DNA of 25,818 nt from NCBI GenBank assembly GCA_035547055.1, contig DASZVN010000064.1:1-25818 (forward strand). Reading direction: 5' to 3'. A model generated the notes under the pieces. It saw nothing but the letters and a program-made list of their open reading frames with translations, made no database searches and had not been told where the DNA came from. The translations under genes were made by a program, and so were the position numbers. The DNA is from DASZVN01 sp035547055 (GTDB taxonomy: Bacteria; Pseudomonadota; Alphaproteobacteria; Rhizobiales; Methylopilaceae). Shown in pieces: positions 15,486 through 23,877 of the stretch (within the stretch, counting starts at the first letter, position 1; every line of letters starts with the position of its first letter).

Positions 15486-16679
15486 ATGTTCGACGCGACG
15501 AAACGGGCGATCCTGGCGATCGGTGCATTCGCCCTGCTGGCCTCGCCTGCTCTCGCCGAGGGCGCGCCCTGGCACATCGGCTTCATCAGCGCGACCAGCG
15601 GCCCGCTGAAGGATGTCGGCGATTCGACCGAGACCGCCGTCAAGCTGGCGGTCAAGGAGATCAACGCCCAGGGCGGCGTCGAGGGCCGCCCGCTCGACTT
15701 CATCCAGTACGACACCGCGGCCGACCCGAAACAGGCCTCGGTCGGCGTCAGGACGCTCGCCGAGGACCGGAAGGTGCTCGCGATCGTCGGCCCGCTGTCG
15801 TCGGCCCAGACCGCGGTCGCGATGAACGACGCCGAGCGGCTGAAGATCCTGATGCTGCCCTATTCGTCGAGCGCGCCGGGGCTGATCGACGGCAAGACGT
15901 TCACCTGGCGCCTGTCGGCCACCGAGGACAAGCAGTTCACCCGGCTCCTGACGTCGATGAAGCGCAAGGGCATCGCGACCAAGACGGCCGACATCATCTA
16001 CGTCTCGGACGACCGCATCGCCAACGTCACCGGCACCAAGGTCTACCCGCCGCTGCTCAGGAAGGCCGGCGTCGACGTGCTGCGCTCGGTCAGCATGAAC
16101 ATCAACAGCTTCGACGTGTCGGCGCAGGTCGCGCAGATCATGCAGGACAAGCCCGACGTCGTCGCCCTCGCCGCGAACTTCTCGCAGGCGGTCACGGCGC
16201 TCCGCGAGCTCCGCCGCCAGCACTTCGCCGGCCGCGTCATCGGCTCGCAGCTCTTCGCCGACCCCAACCTCGTCGGGCTGTTCGGCAAGGACGCCGACGG
16301 GATGCTCTTCGTCTCCGGCTTCTGGCGCTACAAGAACGCCAAGACCGAGGCGTTCTCCGACCGCTTCATGCAGGCGATGGTCGCCGCCGGCTATCCGAAG
16401 CGCTCGCCGCACCACGTCGACGCCCAGGCCTACGACACGGTCTTCCTGCTGAAGAAGGCCATCGAGACGTCGCACGTCACGGGCGACCCGGCCAAGCTCG
16501 CCGAGGAGCGCATCGCGCTGCGCGATGCCCTGAAGGGCCTGACGTTCTCCGGCGTCCTCGCCTCGAACATCTGCTTCAACGGCAACAGCGCCGAGCTGCC
16601 CGGCTACATCATCGAGGTCAAGAACGGCGAATGGAGCCTGTTCGACGAGTTCCCGCCCGATGCGTGCAAGGCCGGCTGA
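15486..16679 (+). CDS. HAAT-type periplasmic substrate-binding protein, copy 2 (tandem paralogue)
   Basis: A 397-residue exported protein with the same layout as copy 1: a signal peptide ending LASPALA-E, then APWHIGFISATSGPLKDVG. Long stretches are identical, for example around NINSFDVSAQVAQIMQDKP and TKTADIIYVSDDRIANVTG. The differences cluster at 1028-type spots such as FWFDKNDETRAFAARFAKA in copy 1 versus FWRYKNAKTEAFSDRFMQA in copy 2, a C-domain surface segment. Two binding proteins sharing one permease set usually widen or tune ligand range. The metallohydrolase gene follows after a single base. Confidence 0.92.
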   Translation: MFDATKRAILAIGAFALLASPALAEGAPWHIGFISATSGPLKDVGDSTETAVKLAVKEINAQGGVEGRPLDFIQYDTAADPKQASVGVRTLAEDRKVLAIVGPLSSAQTAVAMNDAERLKILMLPYSSSAPGLIDGKTFTWRLSATEDKQFTRLLTSMKRKGIATKTADIIYVSDDRIANVTGTKVYPPLLRKAGVDVLRSVSMNINSFDVSAQVAQIMQDKPDVVALAANFSQAVTALRELRRQHFAGRVIGSQLFADPNLVGLFGKDADGMLFVSGFWRYKNAKTEAFSDRFMQAMVAAGYPKRSPHHVDAQAYDTVFLLKKAIETSHVTGDPAKLAEERIALRDALKGLTFSGVLASNICFNGNSAELPGYIIEVKNGEWSLFDEFPPDACKAG

Positions 16680-16680
16680 C

Positions 16681-17583
16681 ATGGGGGGACAGACCACCCC
16701 GATCGCAGTGGCACCGCTTCGGATCGGCGACACGGAGATCGAGCGCGTCGTCGATCTCGACCGCTTCGAGCTGCAGCTCCGCTGGCTGTTTCCCAACGCC
16801 GATCCGGCGGCGCTCGAGGCCGACCGGCACTGGCTCGAACCCGCCTTCATGCAGGGCGAGACGGTCGGCCTCTCGATCCATTCGACGATCCTGCGCATCG
16901 ACGGCCGCATCGTCCTGATCGACACCTGCGTCGGCGAGCACAAGCCGCGCCCGCGCCACGCCGCCTGGAACGAACGGCCGGCGACGCCCTATCTCGCCCG
17001 CCTCGCGGCGGTCGGTCTCAGGCCCGAGGACGTCGACGTCGTCCTCTGCACCCATCTCCACGCCGACCACGTCGGCTGGAACACCAGGCTCGTGAACGGC
17101 CGCTGGGTGCCGACCTTCCCGAAGGCCCGCTATTTGATCGGCCGGGCCGAGCTGGCGCATTGGCAGGAGCGCCTTCGCCGGCAGCCGGAAGGCGAGGTCA
17201 ATCACGGCTCCTACGCCGATTCCGTGCTGCCGGTGATCGACGCCGGCATGGTCGACCTCGTCGAGTCCGACCACGAAATCGCGAACGGTCTCGTCGTCCG
17301 CGCCCTGCCAGGTCACACGCCCGGCCAGGTCGGGCTGTCGCTCCGGCGCGGCGACGCCGGCGGGCTGTTCGTCGGCGACGCCATCCACCATCCGGTGCAA
17401 CTGGTACGGCCCGACTGGTCGAGCAGCCTCTGTGCCGATCCCGACCAGGCGCGGATCACCCGCCAAGGCTTTCTCGCCGAGGCGGCCGAGCGCGGTGCGT
17501 GGCTCCTGCCCGCTCATTTCATCGGCGTGACCGGCATGCGGATTCGCCGGCGGGGCGACGGCTACGCTCCCGTGGAAGCGTGA
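16681..17583 (+). CDS. Metallo-beta-lactamase-fold hydrolase (AttM/AiiB-like lactonase or esterase candidate)
   Basis: A 300-residue protein with all MBL-fold metal ligands: HLHADH (His125, His127, Asp129, His130), GHTPGQ (His212), GDAIHH (Asp233) and AHF (His279), so a two-zinc enzyme is likely. There is no signal peptide. The start at 16681 (MGGQTTPIAV) lies one base after the upstream stop codon; a frame from 16660 exists but overlaps the binding-protein gene. The general layout is that of the AttM/AiiB lactonase branch, which also includes esterases. Its place as the last gene of the importer operon suggests it hydrolyses the imported compound or a lactone intermediate. Confidence 0.87.
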   Translation: MGGQTTPIAVAPLRIGDTEIERVVDLDRFELQLRWLFPNADPAALEADRHWLEPAFMQGETVGLSIHSTILRIDGRIVLIDTCVGEHKPRPRHAAWNERPATPYLARLAAVGLRPEDVDVVLCTHLHADHVGWNTRLVNGRWVPTFPKARYLIGRAELAHWQERLRRQPEGEVNHGSYADSVLPVIDAGMVDLVESDHEIANGLVVRALPGHTPGQVGLSLRRGDAGGLFVGDAIHHPVQLVRPDWSSSLCADPDQARITRQGFLAEAAERGAWLLPAHFIGVTGMRIRRRGDGYAPVEA

Positions 17584-17617
17584 GCGCGGCCACGCCGGCG
17601 CGGACGAATGTCGCGCT

Positions 17618-18352
17618 TCAGGCGGCTGCGAGCAGCCGCCCCAGCCCCGGCAGGCGCGCCTCGACACCGGCGGTTCTCAGCGCGTGCCAGAGAGTCGCCT
17701 GGTTGGAGGTGACGACCGGCACGCCGAGCTCATGCTCGAGCGGCTCGATCAGCGGCATGCAGGGAAAGTCGGTGCAGGTGATGAGAAGCGCATCGGAACC
17801 GGCGGCGAAGGCGCCACGGGCGTGAGCGTGCACCGTCTCGATCGGAACCCGCGGCACCCGCCAATGGTCATCCGCCGGAATGCCGAGGCCGCGGAGGTTG
17901 ACGACCTCGATGCCGACCGCGGCGAAGAATTCGATTTCGCGCGCCCCGAGGGCGTCGGGGAAGGGTGTTGCCACCGAGATGCGCGTCGCGCCGAAGCTTG
18001 CCATCGCCGCGACGATCGCCTCCGCGGTCGTCACCACCGGCGTTCCGTTCGCGACCGCGTCCGGCAGCCGGCGCGGCGGCACCACCATCGAATCAGCGGT
18101 GCAGGCATAGGCGACCACGTCGACCCCGGCGGACGCCAGCTCCTCGACCTTCGTCGCGAGCCGGGCGGCGAGCGCCGCGAACGATTGCGGGCCGTCCGCC
18201 GGCCCGTGCAACGCCATCCGCGCGGTGTGGAAGCTGACGCCGTCGGGCATCACGCGCGACCATTCCGCCTCGTTCACGACATTGGTCGGCGGGACGACGA
18301 GACCGAGCTTTGCCCGCCAGCCATAGAGCGGTCGCGACCTGTCCTCGTCCAT
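17618..18352 (-). CDS. Asp/Glu racemase / maleate isomerase / arylmalonate decarboxylase family enzyme, with both catalytic cysteines
   Basis: A 244-residue protein. The opening GWRAKLGLVVPPTNVVNEAEW and the ends VPVVTSNQATLWHALRTAGV are typical of maleate cis-trans isomerases. Both active-site cysteines are in place: Cys84 in AYACTADS and Cys193 in LLITCTDFPC. Maleate isomerase converts maleate to fumarate; some relatives decarboxylate arylmalonates. The start at 18352 (MDEDRSRPLYGW) is preferred over 18394, since family similarity begins soon after. It stands alone, convergent with the metallohydrolase gene and divergent from the dehydrogenase gene. Confidence 0.86.
   Translation of the reverse strand: MDEDRSRPLYGWRAKLGLVVPPTNVVNEAEWSRVMPDGVSFHTARMALHGPADGPQSFAALAARLATKVEELASAGVDVVAYACTADSMVVPPRRLPDAVANGTPVVTTAEAIVAAMASFGATRISVATPFPDALGAREIEFFAAVGIEVVNLRGLGIPADDHWRVPRVPIETVHAHARGAFAAGSDALLITCTDFPCMPLIEPLEHELGVPVVTSNQATLWHALRTAGVEARLPGLGRLLAAA
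17621..17640 (-). terminator. Hairpin at the end of the racemase gene between convergent genes
   Basis: GGCGGCTGC (17621-17629) and GCAGCCGCC (17632-17640) pair perfectly with only GA between. The stem lies in the last codons of the minus-strand gene, 37 bases beyond the plus-strand stop codon. There is no clear T-run on either strand, so a bidirectional terminator role is only probable. Confidence 0.4.
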
Positions 18353-18410
18353 GACTTGAGCGTCCCACTCATTGCCCCGACGGCGAGGCTTCATTTATCT
18401 CTGGCGTGCA

Positions 18411-18460
18411 AGATATGTCCAGATTAGATATGACATTCAGATCCAACTTGTCATGATATC
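18411..18460. promoter_or_regulatory. Divergent control region with TGTC/GACA half-sites
   Basis: The gap between divergent genes holds an AT-rich stretch with inverted half-sites: ATGTC (18415-18419) against GACAT (18432-18436), and ATGACA (18430-18435) against TGTCAT (18449-18454). AGATAT (18411-18416) and ATATCT (18456-18461) mirror each other at the flanks. GntR proteins of the HutC/UTRA type bind such palindromes, and a GntR gene is the second gene downstream, so autoregulation is plausible. Confidence 0.45.
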
Positions 18461-18473
18461 TGGGGCACGACGG

Positions 18474-19490
18474 ATGCGGTCCTACCATCTCTCTCCGGGC
18501 GCCGGCATCGACAGCCTGACGATGGTCGAAGGGCCGGAGCCAAGGCCGGCGCGGCGGCAGATCCTGGTGAAGGTTGCGGCGTGCTCGCTCAACGCCCGCG
18601 ATCTCGGCATCGCGTCCGGAGCCTACCCGTCCCCGCTCAAGCCGCTGGTGCCGCTCTCGGACGCCGCCGGCGAGGTCGTGGAGATCGGCCCGGACGTGAC
18701 GAGGTTCGTACCCGGCGACCGCGTCGTCTCCTGCTTCTTCCAGGCGTGGCCGGGCGGCCGCCCCACGCCGGCCGCGGCGTCGAGCGCGCTCGGCGGAGCG
18801 CTGCAGGGCGTGCTGGCCGAGTACGTCGTCATCGAGGAGGACGGTGCCGTGAAATGCCCGGAGCCGCTCTCGCTCGAGGAGGGCGCCACCCTCCCCTGCG
18901 CCGCGGTGACGGCGTGGCACGCGGTCGCCGAATATGGCGACGTGCGCGCCCCCGACACCATCCTGGTGCTCGGCACCGGCGGCGTGTCGGTGTTCGCGCT
19001 CCAGATCGGCAAGCTGCTCGGCGCTCGCGTCGTGGCGCTGTCTTCGTCCGCCGCGAAGATCGAGCGCCTTGCGGCCCTTGGCGCGGATATCTGCCTCGAC
19101 TACGGAGCCGACGTCGATTGGGGCCGGACCGTCGCCGCGCGAACCGGCGGCGGCGTCGACCATGTGGTCGAGGTCGGCGGCGGCGCGACCTTCGCCAACT
19201 CGCTCGCCGCCCTGCGAAGCTGGGGCAAGGTCAGCGTGATCGGCGGAGTGGGCGGCGCCGGCACCATCAACCCGCTCGCGATCCTCGCCAAGCGCGCCAA
19301 CGTCCAGGGCATCTCCGTCGGCTCGACCGAGATGGCCGAGCGGCTGTGCGCGGCGATTGCGGCCGGCGGGCTGCGCCCCGTGATCGACACGGTCTTTCCC
19401 TTCGCCGAGGCGCGCCGTGCCTTTGCCCACCTGCAGAGGCGCGACCGGCTCGGCAAGATCGTCATCAACCTCGACCAGGGTGCTCCATGA
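18474..19490 (+). CDS. Medium-chain NAD(P)-dependent alcohol dehydrogenase / quinone oxidoreductase-like
   Basis: A 338-residue MDR-superfamily enzyme. The GroES-like N-terminal domain has CSLNARDLGIASGAYP and LSDAAGEVVEIGP; the Rossmann motif GTGGVSVFALQIGK is at 167-180. The structural four-cysteine zinc site is absent, so it belongs to the smaller zinc-poor group. The ATG at 18474 has a GGGG about 10 bases upstream; an earlier in-frame ATG at 18453 falls inside the palindromic control region and has no ribosome site. It ends in an ATGA overlap with the GntR gene. It probably oxidises an alcohol or reduces an aldehyde or enone in the same pathway. Confidence 0.86.
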   Translation: MRSYHLSPGAGIDSLTMVEGPEPRPARRQILVKVAACSLNARDLGIASGAYPSPLKPLVPLSDAAGEVVEIGPDVTRFVPGDRVVSCFFQAWPGGRPTPAAASSALGGALQGVLAEYVVIEEDGAVKCPEPLSLEEGATLPCAAVTAWHAVAEYGDVRAPDTILVLGTGGVSVFALQIGKLLGARVVALSSSAAKIERLAALGADICLDYGADVDWGRTVAARTGGGVDHVVEVGGGATFANSLAALRSWGKVSVIGGVGGAGTINPLAILAKRANVQGISVGSTEMAERLCAAIAAGGLRPVIDTVFPFAEARRAFAHLQRRDRLGKIVINLDQGAP

Positions 19491-20332
19491 CGGCTGGCAA
19501 CGGTTCGGGGTCGGCGGGCCCGGCAGCGCCGCGGAAGGCCCAATTGCCCGCTGCCAAGAAGCGGGCGGAACGCCGAGCCGCGCCCGAGCCCGACGGGCTT
19601 CGGCAGCCGCTCTATGTCCACATCGCCTCGACGCTGCAGGAACGCATCGTCGCCGGCACCTACCCGATGTCCTCGCTGCTGCCGACCGAGGCCGATCTCA
19701 CCGAGGAGTTCGCCACCAGCCGCAACACCGTGCGCGAGGCGCTTCGCCTCCTGGTCGAGCGCCGCCTGGTGCGGCGGCGGCAAGGCGCGGGCACCGTCGT
19801 GATCTCCGCTGCGCCGGCGGCGAACTATGTCCAGTCCTTCACCAAGCTGGACGACCTGTTCGCCAATTCGCGCAACACCTACTACGCGCTCCATACGATC
19901 TCGACGGTCCAGCTCGAGGCGGGCGTGGCGGATCGCATCGGCGCCTGCGAAGGCGAGGAATGGCTGCAGGTTCAGGGGGTACGCTGGACGGAACGCGGCG
20001 GCACCCCGATCGCCTATATCGAGTCCTACATCCCCACTGAATTCAAGGCGATCGTCGACACGTTCGTGGACCTCGAAGTGCCGTTCTACTCGGTGCTGGA
20101 GAAGGCATCCGGACGGACCATCGACGAGGTGACGCAGGAGATCAGGGCGCTTGGAATGCCGCGCCACGTCGCCAATGCCTTCGGCATGCCGGAGGGCAGC
20201 ACGTCGCTCCAGCTCCTGCGCCGCTACGTCGCGCGGGGCGGCATCCTGATCGCGTCCATCAACTGGCACCGCGCCGACCAGTTCACCTACGAGATGGTGA
20301 TCCACCGCCGCGTCGACCGCGAGCCGCAATAG
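19487..20332 (+). CDS. GntR-family transcriptional regulator, HutC/UTRA type
   Basis: A 281-residue protein. After a basic, low-complexity N-end of about 40 residues comes the winged helix (about 44-107) with PTEADLTEEFATSRNTVREALRLL and a wing ending RRRQGAGTVV. A UTRA ligand-binding domain follows (about 125-275). Such regulators are released from DNA by a pathway compound. It is coupled to the alcohol dehydrogenase gene by a 4-bp overlap, so it probably controls that operon through the palindromes upstream of 18474. The long N-end is unusual; an internal start is possible but not obvious. Confidence 0.9.
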   Translation: MTAGNGSGSAGPAAPRKAQLPAAKKRAERRAAPEPDGLRQPLYVHIASTLQERIVAGTYPMSSLLPTEADLTEEFATSRNTVREALRLLVERRLVRRRQGAGTVVISAAPAANYVQSFTKLDDLFANSRNTYYALHTISTVQLEAGVADRIGACEGEEWLQVQGVRWTERGGTPIAYIESYIPTEFKAIVDTFVDLEVPFYSVLEKASGRTIDEVTQEIRALGMPRHVANAFGMPEGSTSLQLLRRYVARGGILIASINWHRADQFTYEMVIHRRVDREPQ

Positions 20333-20438
20333 CCGCGCCGCGACCGTGCGAAACGCTCGATCTCGCCGGCTCCGGGCCGGGAGAGGACGCCGTGCATCGC
20401 CGGCTGAACGAATACTGACGCAAGACGAGGACAGTCGG

Positions 20439-21743
20439 ATGAAAACGATCAAGGCTGCAGCAAAGGCCGGCACCGTCGCGGCGGCCAGCGCCGAGGTGCG
20501 CGAGACCGTCGAGGGAATTCTCCGTGAGGTCGAGCAGCGCGGCGACGCTGCCGTCCGCGACTTGTCGGAGCGCTTCGATTCCTGGACACCGCCGAGCTTC
20601 CGCCTCTCTCAGGAGGAGATCGCGGCTGCCGTCGCCAAGCTGTCGCCGCGAGAGCTCGACGACATCCGCTTCGCCCAGGACCAGGTCCGCAACTTCGCCA
20701 GGAAGCAGAAGGAATGTCTGCGGGATCTCGAGGTCGAGACCCTTCCCGGCGTCATCCTCGGCCACAAGAACCTGCCCATCAACGCGGTCGGGTGCTACGT
20801 GCCGGGCGGACGCTATCCGATGGTCGCCTCGGCGCACATGTCGGTCGTGACCGCCCAGGTCGCCGGCGTCCAGCGCATCATCGCCTTCGCCCCGCCGTTC
20901 CGCGGCGCACCGAACCCGGCCATCGTCGCCGCGATGCATCTCGGCGGCGCCCACGAGATCTATGCGCTCGGCGGCGTTCAGGCGGTCGCCGCGATGGCCC
21001 TCGGCACCGAGACCATCGCCCCGGTCGACATGATCGTCGGGCCCGGCAATGCCTATGTGGCGGAGGCGAAGCGGCAGCTTTTCGGCCGCGTCGGCATCGA
21101 TCTCCTCGCCGGCCCGACCGAGACCCTGGTCATCGCCGACGACAGCGTCGATGCGGAGATGTGCGCCACCGACCTGCTCGGCCAGGCCGAGCACGGGCCG
21201 ACGTCGCCCGCCATCCTGCTGACCACCTCGGAGAAGCTCGCCCGCGAGACGATGGCCGAGGTCGAACGGCTGCTGACGATCCTGCCCACTGCCGAAATCG
21301 CCCGCAAGTCGTGGAACGACTTCGGCGCGGTGCTCGTCTGCGACAGCGATGCCGAGATGGTCGAGGAAGCCGACCGGATCGCCTCGGAGCACGTCCAGGT
21401 CATGACGCGCGACCCCGATTTCTTCCTGGAGCGGATGACCAACTACGGCGCGCTGTTCCTCGGCCCCCGCACCAACGTGGCCTATGGCGACAAGGTGATC
21501 GGCACCAACCATACGCTGCCGACCGGCCGTGCCGCGCGCTACACCGGCGGTCTCTGGGTGGGCAAGTTCATGAAGACCTGCACCTACCAGAAGGTCATGA
21601 CGGACGAGGCCTCGGCAGAAGTCGGGCGGCGCTGTTCGCGGCTCTGCGTGCTGGAGGGCTTCCTCGGCCATGCCGAGCAGGCCAACGTCCGCGTGCGCCG
21701 CTACGGCGGGCTGAACGTCGCCTACGCGGCCGCGTCCGACTAA
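20439..21743 (+). CDS. HisD-family dehydrogenase, sulfopropanediol dehydrogenase (HpsN)-like
   Basis: A 434-residue NAD-dependent zinc enzyme of normal HisD length. The zinc ligands Gln249 and His252 (GQAEHG), Asp351 (AYGDKV) and His411 (LEGFLGHAE) and the catalytic Glu317-His318 pair (SEHVQV) are conserved, as are VGPGNAYVAEAKR and GTNHTLPT. No other histidine-synthesis gene is present, and the sequence style (KFMKT, YTGGL) fits the HpsN-like catabolic group better than biosynthetic HisD. Such enzymes oxidise a primary alcohol to a carboxylate in two steps. The ATG at 20439 has GAGGA about 9 bases upstream. It lies 106 bp after the GntR gene. Confidence 0.86.
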   Translation: MKTIKAAAKAGTVAAASAEVRETVEGILREVEQRGDAAVRDLSERFDSWTPPSFRLSQEEIAAAVAKLSPRELDDIRFAQDQVRNFARKQKECLRDLEVETLPGVILGHKNLPINAVGCYVPGGRYPMVASAHMSVVTAQVAGVQRIIAFAPPFRGAPNPAIVAAMHLGGAHEIYALGGVQAVAAMALGTETIAPVDMIVGPGNAYVAEAKRQLFGRVGIDLLAGPTETLVIADDSVDAEMCATDLLGQAEHGPTSPAILLTTSEKLARETMAEVERLLTILPTAEIARKSWNDFGAVLVCDSDAEMVEEADRIASEHVQVMTRDPDFFLERMTNYGALFLGPRTNVAYGDKVIGTNHTLPTGRAARYTGGLWVGKFMKTCTYQKVMTDEASAEVGRRCSRLCVLEGFLGHAEQANVRVRRYGGLNVAYAAASD

Positions 21744-22031
21744 ACCGGCCCTCAGTCCCTCGGCGCATTGGCGGAAAGTCCGCCGGACCGGCTCGCGCAG
21801 GTTCAGCCAGCGGGGCCGGAACGGGCGTGTCTTGCGTGCCCATCGAGGAGGAGGCTCGGCGGCATTCCGCCAGAGACGTTGCGCGCACGGGGCTGTCGAA
21901 AAGACCGCCCCTCTGCACGCGGCTGTTCATCCCGGCGAGCCCATAGCATTATGACGGATGCTGCTCGTGGCCCGCCGCGAGGATGGATCTGGCAGAGAGA
22001 TGTCGGACGCTGACCAGACGAGAAATCGGCC
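21744..22031. other. 288-bp intergenic stretch, no supported gene
   Basis: This is the longest gap in the window. A small hairpin, GGCGGA (21770-21775) with TCCGCC (21779-21784), follows the dehydrogenase stop codon but has no T-run. The remainder has lower coding character and could carry a promoter for the importer genes; no convincing -35/-10 pair was seen. Short frames crossing it lack recognisable family features. Confidence 0.5.
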
Positions 22032-22874
22032 ATGGCGCCCGCATCGATAACGCGGTCGCGCGAGGCCATGGAGCAGGCGCCGGCGGCGGCCGACGCCGAT
22101 TCCTATCTCCGGGCCAGGGACGTCCGGATCGGCTATGCCGCGGCCGGCCAGGCCGATGCCGTGCTGGCGGTCGACCGGGTCGACCTCACGGTGCGGCGCG
22201 GCGAGATGCTCTGCGTCGTGGGCCCGTCCGGCTGCGGCAAGACCACCTTCCTCAACGCGGTCGCCGGCTTCCTGCCGGTCTCGTCGGGCGAGCTCACGCT
22301 CAAGGGCAAGCCGATCGCCCGGCCGGGCCCGGACCGGGCCATGGTCTTCCAGCAGCCGGGCCTGCTGCCGTGGCGCAATGTCCTCCGCAACGTGACCTAC
22401 GGCCTGGAAATGTCCGGCCGGATGCGCCGGAAGGACGCCGCCGCCCGCGCCCGCGAGCTGCTCGGGCTGGTCGGGCTCGCCGAGTTCGGCCGCACCTATC
22501 CGCACCAGCTCTCCGGGGGCATGCAGCAGCGCGTCAACCTGGCGAGGGCGCTGGCGGTCGAGCCCGAGTTGCTGCTCCTCGATGAGCCGTTCGCCTCCGT
22601 CGACGCCCAGACCCGCGAGACCCTCCAGGTCGAGCTCCTCGGCATCTGCCGGCGGGCCAACGTCACCGCGCTGTTCGTGACGCACGACATCGGCGAGGCG
22701 GTGTTCCTCGCGGATCGAGTCTGCGTGTTCAGCAAGCGGCCTGCCCGCATCGTGAAGGAGGTCGCGATCAGTCTTCCCGAACCGCGCGCGCAGGCGCGGC
22801 TCAAGCCCGAGTTTCTGACCTACGTCAAGGAGATTGCGGCGGCGCTCGGCTCCGCGCAGGCGGAAAGCCGCTGA
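22032..22874 (+). CDS. NitT/TauT-type ABC importer ATPase (SsuB/TauB-like)
   Basis: A 280-residue cytoplasmic ATPase. Walker A is GPSGCGKTTF, then FQQPGLLPWRNVLRNV, the signature LSGGMQQRVNLARAL, Walker B LLLLDEPFASVDAQT and the switch THDIGEAVFLADRV. These are standard for nitrate/sulfonate/taurine importers. The start at 22032 has a weak ribosome site; an in-frame ATG at 22068 preceded by GAGG is an alternative that would shorten the protein by 12 residues. It heads an ATPase-permease-binding protein set. Confidence 0.92.
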   Translation: MAPASITRSREAMEQAPAAADADSYLRARDVRIGYAAAGQADAVLAVDRVDLTVRRGEMLCVVGPSGCGKTTFLNAVAGFLPVSSGELTLKGKPIARPGPDRAMVFQQPGLLPWRNVLRNVTYGLEMSGRMRRKDAAARARELLGLVGLAEFGRTYPHQLSGGMQQRVNLARALAVEPELLLLDEPFASVDAQTRETLQVELLGICRRANVTALFVTHDIGEAVFLADRVCVFSKRPARIVKEVAISLPEPRAQARLKPEFLTYVKEIAAALGSAQAESR

Positions 22875-22910
22875 GGGCCGAAATCCCGCAGCCGAAGTGA
22901 GGAAGCGCGC

Positions 22911-23759
22911 ATGGCGACGGCGATCCGGCGAGAGGAACCCACGCAGGAGCCCAACGAAGGTACGGTGGTATCATCGGCCAGACGGACAGGACGGCGCTTG
23001 CGGGTTCCGGATTCCACCCAGCGCGTCCTGCTGGGCAGCCTCTTCATCGCCGGATTGTTCGTCCTGTGGGTGGTGGTGACGGCGCTCGGCTTGCAGCCGC
23101 CCATCCTGCTGCCGTCGCCCTGGGGCGTCGTCGCCGCCTTTCGCGAGATCTTCTCCTCGCCCCAGATCTGGGCCGACTTCGCCGCGAGCGGACAGGAACT
23201 GCTCTACGGCTTCGTCCTTGCCGCCGCCATCGGCATTCCGCTCGGCCTCGCCATCGGCTGGTACACCCGGCTCGGCTATCTCCTCGACCCGTCCATCAAC
23301 CTTCTCTACGCGATCCCGCGCATCGCGCTCGGCCCGCTTCTCATCGTGTGGCTCGGGATCGGCCTGGGGTCGAAGATCGCGCTGGTGTTCCTGATGGCGG
23401 TGTTTCCCGTCGTGCTCAACACGAGCAGCGGCATGCGGAGCCTCGATTCCAACCTCGTGCGCGTGGCGCGATGCTTCGGCGCCGGCGACCTCAAGATCTT
23501 CCGGACGATCGCGTTGCCGGGAACCGTTCCGTTCATTCTGGGCGGCCTTCGGCTCGCGGTCGGACAGGCGCTGATCGGGGTGTTCGTCGCCGAGCTGCTC
23601 GGCGCCCAGAACGGGATCGGCATGCTGATCGAGAATGCCGGCGAGCAGTTCCAGACGGCCAAGGTTTTCGCCGGCCTCATCATCTTCGCTGCGGCCGGCG
23701 TCATCCTGACGGCGGCGGTCAGGAGCGTCGAACGCCATTTCGATGCCTGGCGCGCGTGA
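22911..23759 (+). CDS. NitT/TauT-type ABC importer permease (SsuC/TauC-like)
   Basis: A 282-residue inner-membrane protein with about six membrane segments after a basic 35-residue N-end. LLPSPWGVVAAFREI and the coupling (EAA-type) loop ARCFGAGDLKIFRTIALPGTVP are classic for the family. It follows the ATPase gene after 36 bases. A single permease probably forms a homodimer. Confidence 0.92.
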   Translation: MATAIRREEPTQEPNEGTVVSSARRTGRRLRVPDSTQRVLLGSLFIAGLFVLWVVVTALGLQPPILLPSPWGVVAAFREIFSSPQIWADFAASGQELLYGFVLAAAIGIPLGLAIGWYTRLGYLLDPSINLLYAIPRIALGPLLIVWLGIGLGSKIALVFLMAVFPVVLNTSSGMRSLDSNLVRVARCFGAGDLKIFRTIALPGTVPFILGGLRLAVGQALIGVFVAELLGAQNGIGMLIENAGEQFQTAKVFAGLIIFAAAGVILTAAVRSVERHFDAWRA

Positions 23760-23877
23760 CGCGCGCGGTGGTGCCGTTGTCCCACCCGGTTGGTTGCGCT
23801 AAGGCGTTCGATCTGCCGATCAGGCCCGAGATCTTCGCGGGCTCTCAGCGAGAAGCCATAATCACCGGGAGGGTTGC

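Noticed and set aside
14127..16943. 938-codon minus-strand open frame with an internal duplication
   Set aside because: It mirrors the two tandem binding-protein genes; the apparent internal repeat is just the duplicated pair read backwards.
20439..21743. Assignment as biosynthetic hisD
   Set aside because: There are no other his genes, and it lies among a GntR regulator, an alcohol dehydrogenase and an importer; the catabolic HpsN-like branch fits better, though not proven.
21744..22031. Short open frames spanning the 288-bp gap (for example around 21768-22013)
   Set aside because: No ribosome site or family feature was seen, and the reading frames overlap each other on both strands.
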